The notes under the pieces are model-generated. The model was given only the letters and a program-made list of their open reading frames with translations, made no database searches and was not told the origin of the DNA. The position numbers and the translations under genes were made by a program. From contig JAQGOX010000382.1 in NCBI GenBank assembly GCA_028293365.1, positions 1 to 13,325 on the forward strand: a DNA stretch of 13,325 bases, given 5' to 3'. Each line of letters starts with the position of its first letter. Position 1 is the stretch's first letter. The DNA comes from Verrucomicrobiales bacterium (GTDB taxonomy: Bacteria > Verrucomicrobiota > Verrucomicrobiia > Limisphaerales > SXQI01). Positions 1 through 8,500 of this stretch are shown here, one piece after another.

Positions 1-1065
1 GGAAGCGCCCAGGGACCATTGAGCCAATTCCTAAGTTGGCAACCGGGAAAATTGCCTCCGAGCGATGCAAACGCCGATGCCTGGAAACTTGAAAAGGGAT
101 CGGATCTGGTCCTGCAGGTGCATATGCAGCCGACGGGCAAACCGGAAAGGATTCAGCCGTCGGTTGCGTTTTACTTTAGCGATCAGCCTTCCTCCAACAT
201 TTTTTTCAAAATGGGTTTTGATTCTTTTACGATTGATATCCCCGCCGGCGAGACCAACTACGTAGTGAAGGATTCGTATCGGTTGCCGGTGGATCTGGAG
301 GTCATTGGCGTATTGCCGCATGCGCATTATTTGGGGAAGCGTTTGCAAAGCTTTGCAACCCTCCCGAACGGAACCCGCAAATGGCTGCTTTCCATCAGCG
401 ATTGGAACTTTAACTGGCAGGGCGATTATCGATATGCGCAACCGATGTTTCTGCCAAAGGGAAGCACCATTCAGATGGAGTTCAGTTATGACAATTCAAC
501 GAACAACCTTAGAAATCCACATCACCCTCCGGAACGCGTTCAGTATGGGCTTCAAACAACCGACGAGATGGCCAACCTTGCGTTCATTTTTAGACTGTCG
601 AATCAGCACGACCTCGAAGTCTTGCAGCAGAATTATCAATACAAGGGGGCTCAGGATATTATCCACTATAATGAATATGCCTTGCGCGTAAATCCCAACG
701 ATGCACATGCTCACGCACAATTAGGAAAAGTTTTACTGGCTTTGGGCCGGAGTGCGGAAGCGCAAACCCATCTACAGGAGTCGGTGCGGCTGAATCCCCA
801 CTCGGACGATTCCCATTACCACCTTGCAATCATCTTCGAGGATCAGGGCAGGATCGATGAGTCGAAAGCGGAATACCGGGCGGCCCTTAAGGATAATCCT
901 GAGAACATCCCGGCCTGTAACAACCTCGGTTTACTTTGTTTAAAAACTGGAGACCTTAACGGTGCTGAAGATTATTTTAATCGGGCGCTGCGCCTGCGGC
1001 CGGAAGATGAGATCGTTCGCGAAAATCTGGAGCTGTTGCGAAAAGCACGGCTCGCTCCCAAATAG
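1..1065 (+). CDS. PHM-like copper monooxygenase C-terminal domain protein with TPR repeats (5' partial)
   Basis: The frame is open to the left edge, so the true start lies upstream; the first in-window start-like codon is TTG at 19, and residues below are numbered from it. The fold resembles the copper type II, ascorbate-dependent (peptidylglycine hydroxylase-like) monooxygenases. LVLQVHM places H35 where PHM has its third CuH ligand, PHAHYLG gives the H101/H103 pair, and TTDEMANL gives M184, together the three CuM ligands. The other two CuH histidines would lie upstream. Residues 228-261, 262-295 and 296-329 form three clear 34-residue TPRs. Such PHM-TPR proteins, often with an N-terminal cytochrome c-like part, occur in Verrucomicrobiota, Planctomycetes and Acidobacteria and are probably exported. 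The substrate is unknown, and actual hydroxylase activity is not established for the bacterial family. A candidate terminator follows, so the gene is likely transcribed separately from the cluster downstream. Confidence 0.85.
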   Translation, partial: GSAQGPLSQFLSWQPGKLPPSDANADAWKLEKGSDLVLQVHMQPTGKPERIQPSVAFYFSDQPSSNIFFKMGFDSFTIDIPAGETNYVVKDSYRLPVDLEVIGVLPHAHYLGKRLQSFATLPNGTRKWLLSISDWNFNWQGDYRYAQPMFLPKGSTIQMEFSYDNSTNNLRNPHHPPERVQYGLQTTDEMANLAFIFRLSNQHDLEVLQQNYQYKGAQDIIHYNEYALRVNPNDAHAHAQLGKVLLALGRSAEAQTHLQESVRLNPHSDDSHYHLAIIFEDQGRIDESKAEYRAALKDNPENIPACNNLGLLCLKTGDLNGAEDYFNRALRLRPEDEIVRENLELLRKARLAPK

Positions 1066-1186
1066 GCTGAGCTGCTCATTCCGGATGCTGCGAGATGGAC
1101 CTGGACTCCAAGCGATTGCAGCGCGAGTCGCCGACTTAAACTCTCCCGCGAATTATTCCCTTGGAAAGGAGTTGAAAAGCCGGGCG

Positions 1187-1210
1187 AAGGGCTTATTTGC
1201 AAGCCTTTTT
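1187..1210 (+). terminator. Candidate rho-independent terminator after the PHM-TPR gene
   Basis: An 8-bp stem (AAGGGCTT at 1187-1194 with AAGCCTTT at 1201-1208, one G-U pair) encloses a 6-base loop. It runs into a five-T tract at 1206-1210, most of which lies inside the stem. It sits about 120 bases past the preceding stop and before the next promoter-like site. The U-tract is short and the stem modest, so termination is plausible but not strong. Confidence 0.4.
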
Positions 1211-1269
1211 GCCTGATCGAAAGTCGCAGGTGGTATTTTTCCTGATCCTCCGACCGTGAGCCAGCCTGA

Positions 1270-1298
1270 TTGTAATACGAGCTCCAGCAAACTGTAAT
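1270..1298 (+). promoter_or_regulatory. Candidate sigma70-type promoter for the STAS-to-glycosyltransferase operon
   Basis: TTGTAA at 1270-1275 (4 of 6 to TTGACA) and TGTAAT at 1293-1298 (5 of 6 to TATAAT) are separated by exactly 17 bases. This predicts a start near 1305 and a leader of roughly 110 bases to the ATG at 1414. It lies in the only sizeable intergenic gap of the window, directly before a run of genes with no further gap over 22 bases. It was found by eye; no experimental support. Confidence 0.4.
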
Positions 1299-1413
1299 CA
1301 TCACATACAGGCGGAATGCCGGAACGCCAAAACAATTTAAACCGTTTATCACTATGATGCTAGTCAACAACACGGGTGCCGACCGGGGAATCAACGAAGG
1401 AACCAATCGTATT

Positions 1414-1716
1414 ATGAAAGTCGAAGCGGATGGCGAAACACTGAATATTAGCGGCATTAAAGAGCTGGGAGCGGCGAACTCTCAATCCTTTCGCGACCAG
1501 GTGCGCGGAGCAATGACCGACGTGCACCGAAATATAGAAATCGATCTTTCGCAAACCATGTTTGTGGATAGCTGCGGATTGGGTGCGTTGATTTCACTTC
1601 ATAAAACCACTTGCAGTCGAAGCGGAGTCGTTCGGCTGTTAAATCCGACACCTCCCGTTCAGCAGATTTTGGAATTAACCCGGATGCACCGCATTTTCGA
1701 TATCGTTAACCATTAA
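1414..1716 (+). CDS. STAS-domain anti-sigma factor antagonist-like protein (Cys at phosphosite)
   Basis: A 100-residue single-domain STAS protein of the SpoIIAA/RsbV/SypA type, cytoplasmic, expected to bind or release an anti-sigma-type kinase according to its phosphorylation state. The family core is clear: strand IEIDLSQTMFVD, then the switch motif DSCGLGALI, then helix and strand to the C-terminal LTRMHRIFDIV. The family phosphosite is the residue just before the Gly (Ser58 in SpoIIAA, in DSSG). Here it is Cys54 (codon 1573-1575), with Ser53 kept next to it, so classical switching may be altered. The start at 1414 is preferred because the STAS fold begins there and AAGG at 1397-1400 precedes it, although the spacing is long. 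An in-frame ATG at 1354 would add 20 residues with no family resemblance and no visible ribosome site. The next gene, 8 bases on, encodes its presumed kinase/phosphatase. Confidence 0.85.
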   Translation: MKVEADGETLNISGIKELGAANSQSFRDQVRGAMTDVHRNIEIDLSQTMFVDSCGLGALISLHKTTCSRSGVVRLLNPTPPVQQILELTRMHRIFDIVNH

Positions 1717-1724
1717 GAATCGCG

Positions 1725-3509
1725 ATGTCATTGCACGCCCTCCCGATTTCGCGTCCCGCAGCCCTCCGACTGCTTGTGCCTTGCGACCTCGCGCAAGTGC
1801 GCCCAAGCACGGGTCCGGCCGCTGCGTTTTTACTGGAGCATGGGGCGAGTGAAGACGAGGTGCGTGCCTGTGAACTTGCGCTGGTTGAGGCGTGTAATAA
1901 TGCGGTTAAATACGCCGCTCCGCCCAGCCAAACGGAGGCAATTCTCGTGGATGTGCTCTGTAGCGAAAACCAATTGGAATTGCGGGTGAATGATAATACT
2001 CCCGGTTTCGATTGGCCGCGCGAAATTGAACTGCCCGATCCAGATCAGGAAAACGGGCGTGGTTTGTTTTTGATTCATTCGTTGATGGATCGTGTGATTT
2101 ATTTCCGTGGTCAGAATGCCAACTGCCTGGTAATGCGAAAACTGCGGAGTCCTTTGGCCACTCAGCCACTCGCTGCGGCGGCCGTTCCGATTGATGAAGC
2201 GCAAACCAGACTCACCGAAAGCGAGCAGGTAATTCGCGATATGGCAGAGGAACTGAGTTTTTGTTACGAAAGCTTATCCGCGATTTTTCGTTGCAGCGCG
2301 GAGGTGGGAAAAACCAATAACCTTGAGGAATTTGCCCGGCGTTTGTTGACCGATCTTGCCCAGATTACTTCCGCGGACTGGTTCGTTTTGCGGCTTGTAT
2401 TGGCTTCGGATGTTCAATTGAGAGTCTTCGTGGCATCTGACCCCGCGCTTTATACCGAGCCGCTCCGGTTAAATGCGCCTGACGGCGACGCTTTACCGGT
2501 CGAATTGGAAGCCGCAAAAACACGAGAGGACATTTGGTTTGACCATTTGAATCCATTGGAGGAGACGGACCCGCTATGGTCCGCGAAAGCAGGCGCGGCC
2601 GGGCTGGTGCACCCTTTCTTTTTGGGCGATTTCCTGGTTGGAACCCTCACTGTGGGGAAAGCCACTTCCAAATCGCTCTTTACTGCAGTTCAGGCGAACG
2701 TGATTCATACGTTTACAGACTTTTTGGCGATTCAGATCGTTAATGCCCGCTTTAGCGAAGAGCAACTGCGGACGCGCTTGATTTCGCGCGAGCTGGAAAT
2801 CGCGAAAATGATTCAGCGGTCGCTACTTCCCAAAACGATTCCCCGTTTACCGGGCTACGGTCTTGCGGGCTTTTGCGAGAGCGCTCAGCAGGTTGGTGGA
2901 GATTTTTACGACGTCTTGAAAATCACTGATGATTCGGTGCTTTTGATTATTGCGGATGTCATGGGCAAAGGAATTCCCGCGGCGATGTTTGCCGCGATCC
3001 TACGCAGCCTCCTGCGCGCGGTGCCCGAATGGATGAATCAACCGGCGGCGTTGCTGGCACGTGTGAATCGGTTGCTTTTCGAAGAGCTTTCGGGCGTCGA
3101 TATGTTTATCACGGCGCAATTGGTTTTCGTCGATGTGAAGACCCGGAAATTGACCACCGCAAGCGCAGGGCATTGTCCTGTATTGATCAGCACCGATCAG
3201 GATCCGATACGCTCTTTGTCGCCTGAGGGCTTGCCTCTGGGCATTTTACCTGACACTGCGTTTACCAATCATACGGAAACGCTTCCGAAGAGCTGCCGCG
3301 TCTTGCTTTATACTGATGGTTTGACCGAAGCACGGAATGATCGGGGGGAGTTTTTTGGACAGGATAGGCTGGTGCGCTGGCTTAAGAAAAGCTCGATCAG
3401 TGGAAAGAACGCCGAACAGCTTAAAGAAGAACTCGCGGGCGAACTCAGTGATTTTCAATCGAACAACGCGTTGAGTGACGACCAAACGTTTCTCATCATG
3501 GCCGAATAA
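1725..3509 (+). CDS. RsbW-like kinase / GAF / SpoIIE-type PP2C phosphatase regulator
   Basis: A 594-residue, three-part cytoplasmic regulator. Residues about 1-140 are an RsbW/SpoIIAB-like GHKL ATPase: N-box ELALVEACNNAVKYA (50-64), G1-like VNDNTPGF (88-95) and G2 GRGLFLI (111-117). A short helical linker (about 157-182) leads to a GAF-like sensor domain (about 185-340). A helix with SRELEIAKMIQRSLLP (354-369), typical of the GAF/PAS-to-phosphatase switch, enters a SpoIIE-type PP2C domain (370-594). Its metal-site motifs are all present: GGDFYD (D393), ADVMGKG (D411), SAGHCP, LYTDGLTEA (D531) and SDDQTFLIM (D585/D586). Having opposing kinase and phosphatase domains in one chain recalls SypE of Vibrio fischeri, which has a receiver domain where this one has GAF. 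The likely client is the STAS protein encoded just upstream. There is no membrane segment. The GAF ligand cannot be read from the sequence. Confidence 0.92.
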   Translation: MSLHALPISRPAALRLLVPCDLAQVRPSTGPAAAFLLEHGASEDEVRACELALVEACNNAVKYAAPPSQTEAILVDVLCSENQLELRVNDNTPGFDWPREIELPDPDQENGRGLFLIHSLMDRVIYFRGQNANCLVMRKLRSPLATQPLAAAAVPIDEAQTRLTESEQVIRDMAEELSFCYESLSAIFRCSAEVGKTNNLEEFARRLLTDLAQITSADWFVLRLVLASDVQLRVFVASDPALYTEPLRLNAPDGDALPVELEAAKTREDIWFDHLNPLEETDPLWSAKAGAAGLVHPFFLGDFLVGTLTVGKATSKSLFTAVQANVIHTFTDFLAIQIVNARFSEEQLRTRLISRELEIAKMIQRSLLPKTIPRLPGYGLAGFCESAQQVGGDFYDVLKITDDSVLLIIADVMGKGIPAAMFAAILRSLLRAVPEWMNQPAALLARVNRLLFEELSGVDMFITAQLVFVDVKTRKLTTASAGHCPVLISTDQDPIRSLSPEGLPLGILPDTAFTNHTETLPKSCRVLLYTDGLTEARNDRGEFFGQDRLVRWLKKSSISGKNAEQLKEELAGELSDFQSNNALSDDQTFLIMAE

Positions 3510-3517
3510 GACGACTC

Positions 3518-4732
3518 GTGAAGCCCATTTTGCCTTTGTTCATCATGGTGGATGCCTGTGGTTGGGAGATCATCAAGAACGATTCCTTTTGCAAGGATTT
3601 CGCGCCGCACCGGCACAGGCTAGGTTCGGTTTTCGGCTACAGTTCCACATGCGTTCCTTCCATTCTCTCAGGCCGATGGCCATGCGAACATCGGAATTGG
3701 TGCTATTTCGTTTATGATCCAAAGAATTCCCCATTTCGGAGCTTGCGCCCTCTACGCTGGCTTCCCCGGGCGGTGACGAGCCGGAGAATCTTTCGCCGCT
3801 ATCTCACTAAGATGGTAAAAAGCCATCTGAATTTCCGCGGTTATTTCGATCTTTACAACATTCCATTTCAATACATCTCCCTCTACGACTTCACCGAGAA
3901 GAAAAGTCCATTGAAAGCGGGTGGAATGAACAAAGGTCCGAACATCTTCGATTTTCTCGAGATACGAGAGATTCCCTATTTTGTGAGCGATCCCGCGAAA
4001 ACGGAGGAGGGGAATCTGGCGAACCTGCGGGAGCAGATTGAAGCGGAAGCAATTGATTTTGCCTTTATGTATTGGGCGGGTCTCGATGGATTGCTTCATC
4101 GCGTGGGGAATCAGTCTCCTGAGGTGCCAGCCAGGCTCCGAATCTACGAGGAGTGGATGCGCGCAGTTCTGGCTTTGGCAAACGACCATTATTCCGAAGT
4201 GCATCTGTATGTTTTCAGCGATCATGGAATGGCCAATTGCGATGAGTTGCTCGATTTAAAGGGCATGATCGATACGCTGCCGGTTGAAATGGAAAAGGAC
4301 TATGCAGTGGTTTACGATTCGACGATGGCCCGGTTCTGGTTTTTTAACGACCATGCTCGCTCTGAAATTACCAACTGTCTCGGAAAGGTTCCACAGGGGA
4401 GGATCATTCCCGATTCTGAGCTGGAGGAAATGAATGCTTTTTTTCCGGACGGCTATTTTGGTGAGTTGATTTTTCTGGTCAAAGAAGGGGTGTTGATCGT
4501 GCCGAGCCACATGGGCGAACGCCCAATTCGCGCCATGCACGGATATCATCCCACGGATAAGCACAGCTACGCATCGTTGATGACAAATCAATCTGCGTTG
4601 AGAGCTAATGTCAGCTCGATCCCTGACATTTTTCGTTTAATGACCGCAGAAGCGCAGGCTGCCCAGGCTGAGAACAGGCCGGACCGGCCAGCGGCGATCG
4701 AATCGTCCTCAACCCTAACACCTGCCATATGA
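3518..4732 (+). CDS. Alkaline phosphatase superfamily (nucleotide pyrophosphatase/phosphodiesterase-like) hydrolase
   Basis: A 404-residue metal-dependent hydrolase of the alkaline phosphatase/type I phosphodiesterase superfamily. The metal ligands can be followed through the chain: D12 in FIMVDACGW, a nucleophile Ser/Thr in GYSST (40-44), D190 and H194 in GLDGLLHR, D235-H236 in FSDHGM, and H341 in MHGYHP. The site therefore looks intact. The GTG start at 3518 is chosen because the first residues form the beta strand leading into D12; starting at the next ATG (3545) would destroy that strand. There is no signal peptide, so it should act in the cytoplasm. The last ~30 residues are Ala/Pro/Ser-rich and probably disordered. 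It begins 8 bases after the regulator and overlaps the next gene by ATGA. Its substrate is not recognisable; processing of a phosphorylated sugar, lipid carrier or nucleotide-sugar would fit the neighbourhood. Confidence 0.8.
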   Translation: MKPILPLFIMVDACGWEIIKNDSFCKDFAPHRHRLGSVFGYSSTCVPSILSGRWPCEHRNWCYFVYDPKNSPFRSLRPLRWLPRAVTSRRIFRRYLTKMVKSHLNFRGYFDLYNIPFQYISLYDFTEKKSPLKAGGMNKGPNIFDFLEIREIPYFVSDPAKTEEGNLANLREQIEAEAIDFAFMYWAGLDGLLHRVGNQSPEVPARLRIYEEWMRAVLALANDHYSEVHLYVFSDHGMANCDELLDLKGMIDTLPVEMEKDYAVVYDSTMARFWFFNDHARSEITNCLGKVPQGRIIPDSELEEMNAFFPDGYFGELIFLVKEGVLIVPSHMGERPIRAMHGYHPTDKHSYASLMTNQSALRANVSSIPDIFRLMTAEAQAAQAENRPDRPAAIESSSTLTPAI

Positions 4733-5487
4733 GCGCCGAGTCTTCCAGTTTGTTTTCAAAAACATTGCTGTATCACCTCATCGAAGAATTTAAACTTCGA
4801 TACCGCTTCAAATACGTGCTGCCGAAGCTGACCGAGATCGAGCTCGAAGGCTTGCGGTTGGATGTTTCTACCCTTTCCTCGAAGATTCGGAATCGGCTCC
4901 TCAGTGGCGCTTATGAAGCGCACGAGAAGGTGATGTGCCGCGATTTCCTGCGGCCGGAGGATGTGGTTCTGGAAATTGGTGGAGCGATTGGATTTATCGG
5001 TTTGATCTGCCAGAAGAAGCTGGGAATTCGAAATTACTCCTGCTTTGAAGCCAATCCAAGAACCATGGAAGTGCTCAAAAGAAATTACGAACTGAATGGA
5101 GTGACACCGCGCGTCTGGAATATGGCGCTTGCCCATGCCGATGGTGAGGTCGAACTCGAGGTCGGAACTGATTTCTGGGAGAATTCGATTGTTTATGCCG
5201 AGAACGCGACCAAGGGCCGCAAAACCGTGAAGGTTCCGGCAGCAACGTTGCAAACGCTGGTTAAAACCGCGGGGATCACTCCCAATGTTTTAATAATTGA
5301 TATCGAAGGAGCGGAGCAGTTCATCGATTTTGCCAGCATGCCTGTTTCGGTGAACAAGATTATCATCGAGCTCCATCCCGCCGTAATCGGTCAGGAAGCT
5401 ACTTACAACATTGTGGCGAGCTTGATCGCCCAGGGTTTTCGGGTCGCTCGCGAAGAAAGCGGCACATTCGTGTTCCTGCGCAAATGA
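4729..5487 (+). CDS. FkbM family SAM-dependent methyltransferase
   Basis: A 252-residue methyltransferase of the FkbM type, which methylates hydroxyls of sugars or polyketides in glycan and natural-product clusters. The SAM-binding loop is VLEIGGAIGFIG (about 80-91), with a Gly-Gly-Ala in place of the more common GANIG. SCFEANPRTMEVLKRN supplies the acidic residue after strand 2 that normally contacts the SAM ribose. DIEGAE (191-196) is the FkbM signature, followed by the IIIELHP strand. The N-terminal ~60 residues are helical and basic. The ATG overlaps the previous stop (ATGA at 4729-4732), so it is translationally coupled to the hydrolase. Its acceptor is unknown; O-methylation of a sugar in the cluster's glycan is the simplest guess. 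Confidence 0.88.
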   Translation: MSAESSSLFSKTLLYHLIEEFKLRYRFKYVLPKLTEIELEGLRLDVSTLSSKIRNRLLSGAYEAHEKVMCRDFLRPEDVVLEIGGAIGFIGLICQKKLGIRNYSCFEANPRTMEVLKRNYELNGVTPRVWNMALAHADGEVELEVGTDFWENSIVYAENATKGRKTVKVPAATLQTLVKTAGITPNVLIIDIEGAEQFIDFASMPVSVNKIIIELHPAVIGQEATYNIVASLIAQGFRVAREESGTFVFLRK

Positions 5488-5509
5488 TGCCACACACAGC
5501 CAACGTGGT

Positions 5510-8500
5510 ATGCTTGCTGAACTGCAGTCTGCTCTGAAGCCTATCCTGATTTCAGAATGGATGCGCCTGCATTATGAAATGCAGCAGGGCGGCTTTATAT
5601 CCAATCTGTCAAGAACTGCCAACGGTTGGCACATCGAATCCGATTTATCCAACGCCCCAATGTGGAATCATTCCGCATTGGCGCCAGACTCCGGAAATAT
5701 TTCGCAATTCATATCTGAAGTGGCGGATTTCCATGCGCACAATGGCAAGCGACCCACGGTCTACTTCAATACCGCTCTCGCCTCCGCCGTAACTCTGGAG
5801 GACCCGCTTCGAGCAGCCGGTTACGAGCGCTTTGACCAGGAAACCTGGATGGCTTGCTCCCTCGGCGAAACGCAGGTCAACGAGTCTGCTTTGGGATTCA
5901 AGGAGGTTTCTTCGGGTAAGCAATTGGCAGATTTCGTACGGATTTTTAATGCGGCTTACCAAATCCGGGATGAAAAACACGGCGCGGCGATCGAACGTCA
6001 CAAAACAGTCAAGGGCCGCCTGGTTCACCATTTTCTCGGATTCGACAGGGAGTCGCCGGTTTGTACCGCCACCCTCGTAGTCCAGGATGACATTGGCTGT
6101 ATCTACAACGTCGGAACGGATCCAAAGGCCCGCAAACGAGGGTTCGGTCGGGAAATGTTGCGACATGTTCTTGAGTTCGCCCGGGGATCTGGTTTGGGGC
6201 GCGTGTTTTTGCAGGTTGAGAGCGGCACGACTGCGGAGCGCCTTTATACGGTGCTGGGATTTCAACCGTTATTCAGCAGAATTGGCTATCGAGACGCCAA
6301 CTGGCGGGCTCGCTGCCGGGAACGGTCCGAGATTTCGACCGTTTCGAGCCTAAGTTCACTGCTGGGCGGGCCACGAGCCGTGCAAGACCAGGCGGAACAA
6401 GCGTTGGCGCGCGAGACACTAGCGTTATCGTCAAACCTGACGTCCCGCCTTCGGTCACAGTGCGAAAAAAGTAACATCCATCCCGCCAGCCTGTTAGTGG
6501 CTGCGTGGAGTTGCCTTTTGTGGCGCTATACGGGAGAAGAGAAAACGAATTTCGGCGTGCGCCTGGCTGGGGGCGAAACCGGCCGAACTCAGATCCATGC
6601 TGTCTCCCTGATCGTCAATGCCAGCGAAAGCGCCGCGAAATGGCTCATGAGTACGGACCGGGCTCTTCGCGGGTTCGAATCATCCAGGGTGATTACGTCG
6701 GATGGAGCTTCGATACCATTATCCGCGATGGAAAGCGTTGTAACCTGCAAGAGCGGGTCCCGTTTCTCGGGTAATGCCACTCAGAGTTCGTTTCCGATCG
6801 AATTATCAATCGATCTCGACTCGTTAAACGCAATTGAAATTCTCTATCGTAACAACGCTTTCAGGAAAGACTCCATCCGGCAGATTGCCAATCACGTGGT
6901 TCGCTTGATCGAGGCTTTATTATTTAATCCTTCGGAAATTCTTAGCCGACTCGAGATGCTTACTGTTCCGGAGCGGCAGCAACTTCTGGTCGAGTGGAAC
7001 CGTGTAACGGACTTTCCGCACGATCTTCCTCTTGTTCCGAAAGCCTTTGAATTACAGGTTGAAAAAACTCCCGACGCTCTGGCCGTAGTTTTTGCCGGTG
7101 GCGAAGAGACCATCGGTGAACGAGAACTCACATACAGGCAGTTGAATCGCCGAGCCAACCGCCTCGCGCACCATCTTCAGGCGCTCGGCGTTCGTTCCGG
7201 AACCTTCGTGGGTGTCTGCCTCAACCGATCGCTCGAGTTTATAGTGGCGTTGCTCGGTATTCTAAAGTCTGGCGGAGCATGCGTGCCGCTGGATCCCGAA
7301 TATCCGGAGGAACGGCTCGAGTTCATGATCGAAGATTCCCAGGCTCAGGTCATCATTACCGAAGGCGCTCTTTCATCCCGGCTCAGAAGCCACAAAGCGC
7401 ACGTTCTTCGCATCGACCTGGACGCATCGAGAATTGCGGCTTCGAACGAGAAGAATATCCCGTTGCAGATCCGGCCGATCGATCCTGCCTATCTGATTTA
7501 TACGTCTGGCTCGACCGGAAAACCAAAAGGTGTTATTGTTCCTCACAGAGCGATTGCCATTCACTCCGCCGATGTGAGGCACCAGTACGGGTTGAGTGCG
7601 CGCGATCGCGTCTTGCAATTCTCCTCGTTCAATTTTGACGCCTCATTTGAACAGATGCTTCCACCGCTGCTGTCTGGCGCCTGTCTGGTCGTCCGGGGAA
7701 AAGAGGTCTGGAATATCAAACAGTTCGCTACGAATCTGCAGGAGTTTCAGTTGACGGTGGCCGATATCCCGACGGCTTATTGGCATCAGCTTGCTCAGGA
7801 ATGGGCCGCGTCCCCCGAAGGTGTAACTTCCAGCGCGTTGCGGCTTGTAATCGTGGGCGGCGAAGCGATGTCCGCGGAAAAACTGCGGTTATGGCAGCGA
7901 ACTCCGCTGGCAAAAATTCGGCTTGTTAATGCGTACGGTCCAACGGAATGCACCATCACTGCCACCACCTATGAGGTGCCAGCCACGCAACCGGTTGATC
8001 CAAACCTTAAAAACGTTCCAATCGGTCGTCCTCGTGCGGATCGCAAGGTTTACATTCTCGACAAGTATGGAAACCCAACCCCGGTTGGAGTCCCCGGAGA
8101 ACTGTTTATCGGCGGGGAAACCCTCGCGGACGGATATTTGAATCGTGCAAAACTGACTGCGGAAAAGTTCGTGACTGATCCATTCAGTGATGATCCGGGT
8201 GCACGTCTTTATCGAACGGGTGATTTGGCGCGTTACATCGAGGATGGAAATATCGAATTTCTCGGCCGGATCGATGATCAGGTTAAGATTCGCGGGTTCC
8301 GGATCGAACTCGGTGAAATTGAAAACGCCCTTTCCCAACATCCCGATATTCGCGAGACAGTGTTGATAGCACGCGAAAATTCAGCCGGGGAAAAACGTCT
8401 GGTCGCTTACTTGACGTTTCGCCGCCAGCGTCCTGACGTTTCCGTTCTCCGCTCCTACCTGCGCTCGCTCCTTCCAGAATATATGGTTCCTTCCGCGTTC

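Noticed and set aside
962..1216. An 84-codon plus-strand frame overlapping the end of the PHM-TPR gene
   Set aside because: It begins inside the TPR coding region in another frame and the non-overlapping part is not protein-like; I see no ribosome site.
972..1457. A 161-codon minus-strand open frame spanning the gap before the STAS gene
   Set aside because: Its ends run into two well-supported plus-strand genes, its translation has no domain-like pattern, and the candidate promoter and terminator in the gap point the other way.
3752..4225. A 157-codon minus-strand open frame opposite the hydrolase
   Set aside because: It is fully opposite a gene whose metal-site motifs are intact; no domain or ribosome site supports it.
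6020..6050. HHFLGFD in the NRPS N-terminal region, resembling the condensation motif HHxxxDG
   Set aside because: The Asp is one residue too far and is not followed by Gly; the stretch lies inside the GNAT core just before its acyl-CoA loop, not in a condensation N-lobe.
5645..6265. A 206-codon open frame on the minus strand
   Set aside because: It lies wholly opposite the GNAT part of the NRPS, shows no recognisable domain, and is the usual by-product of codon bias on the coding strand.
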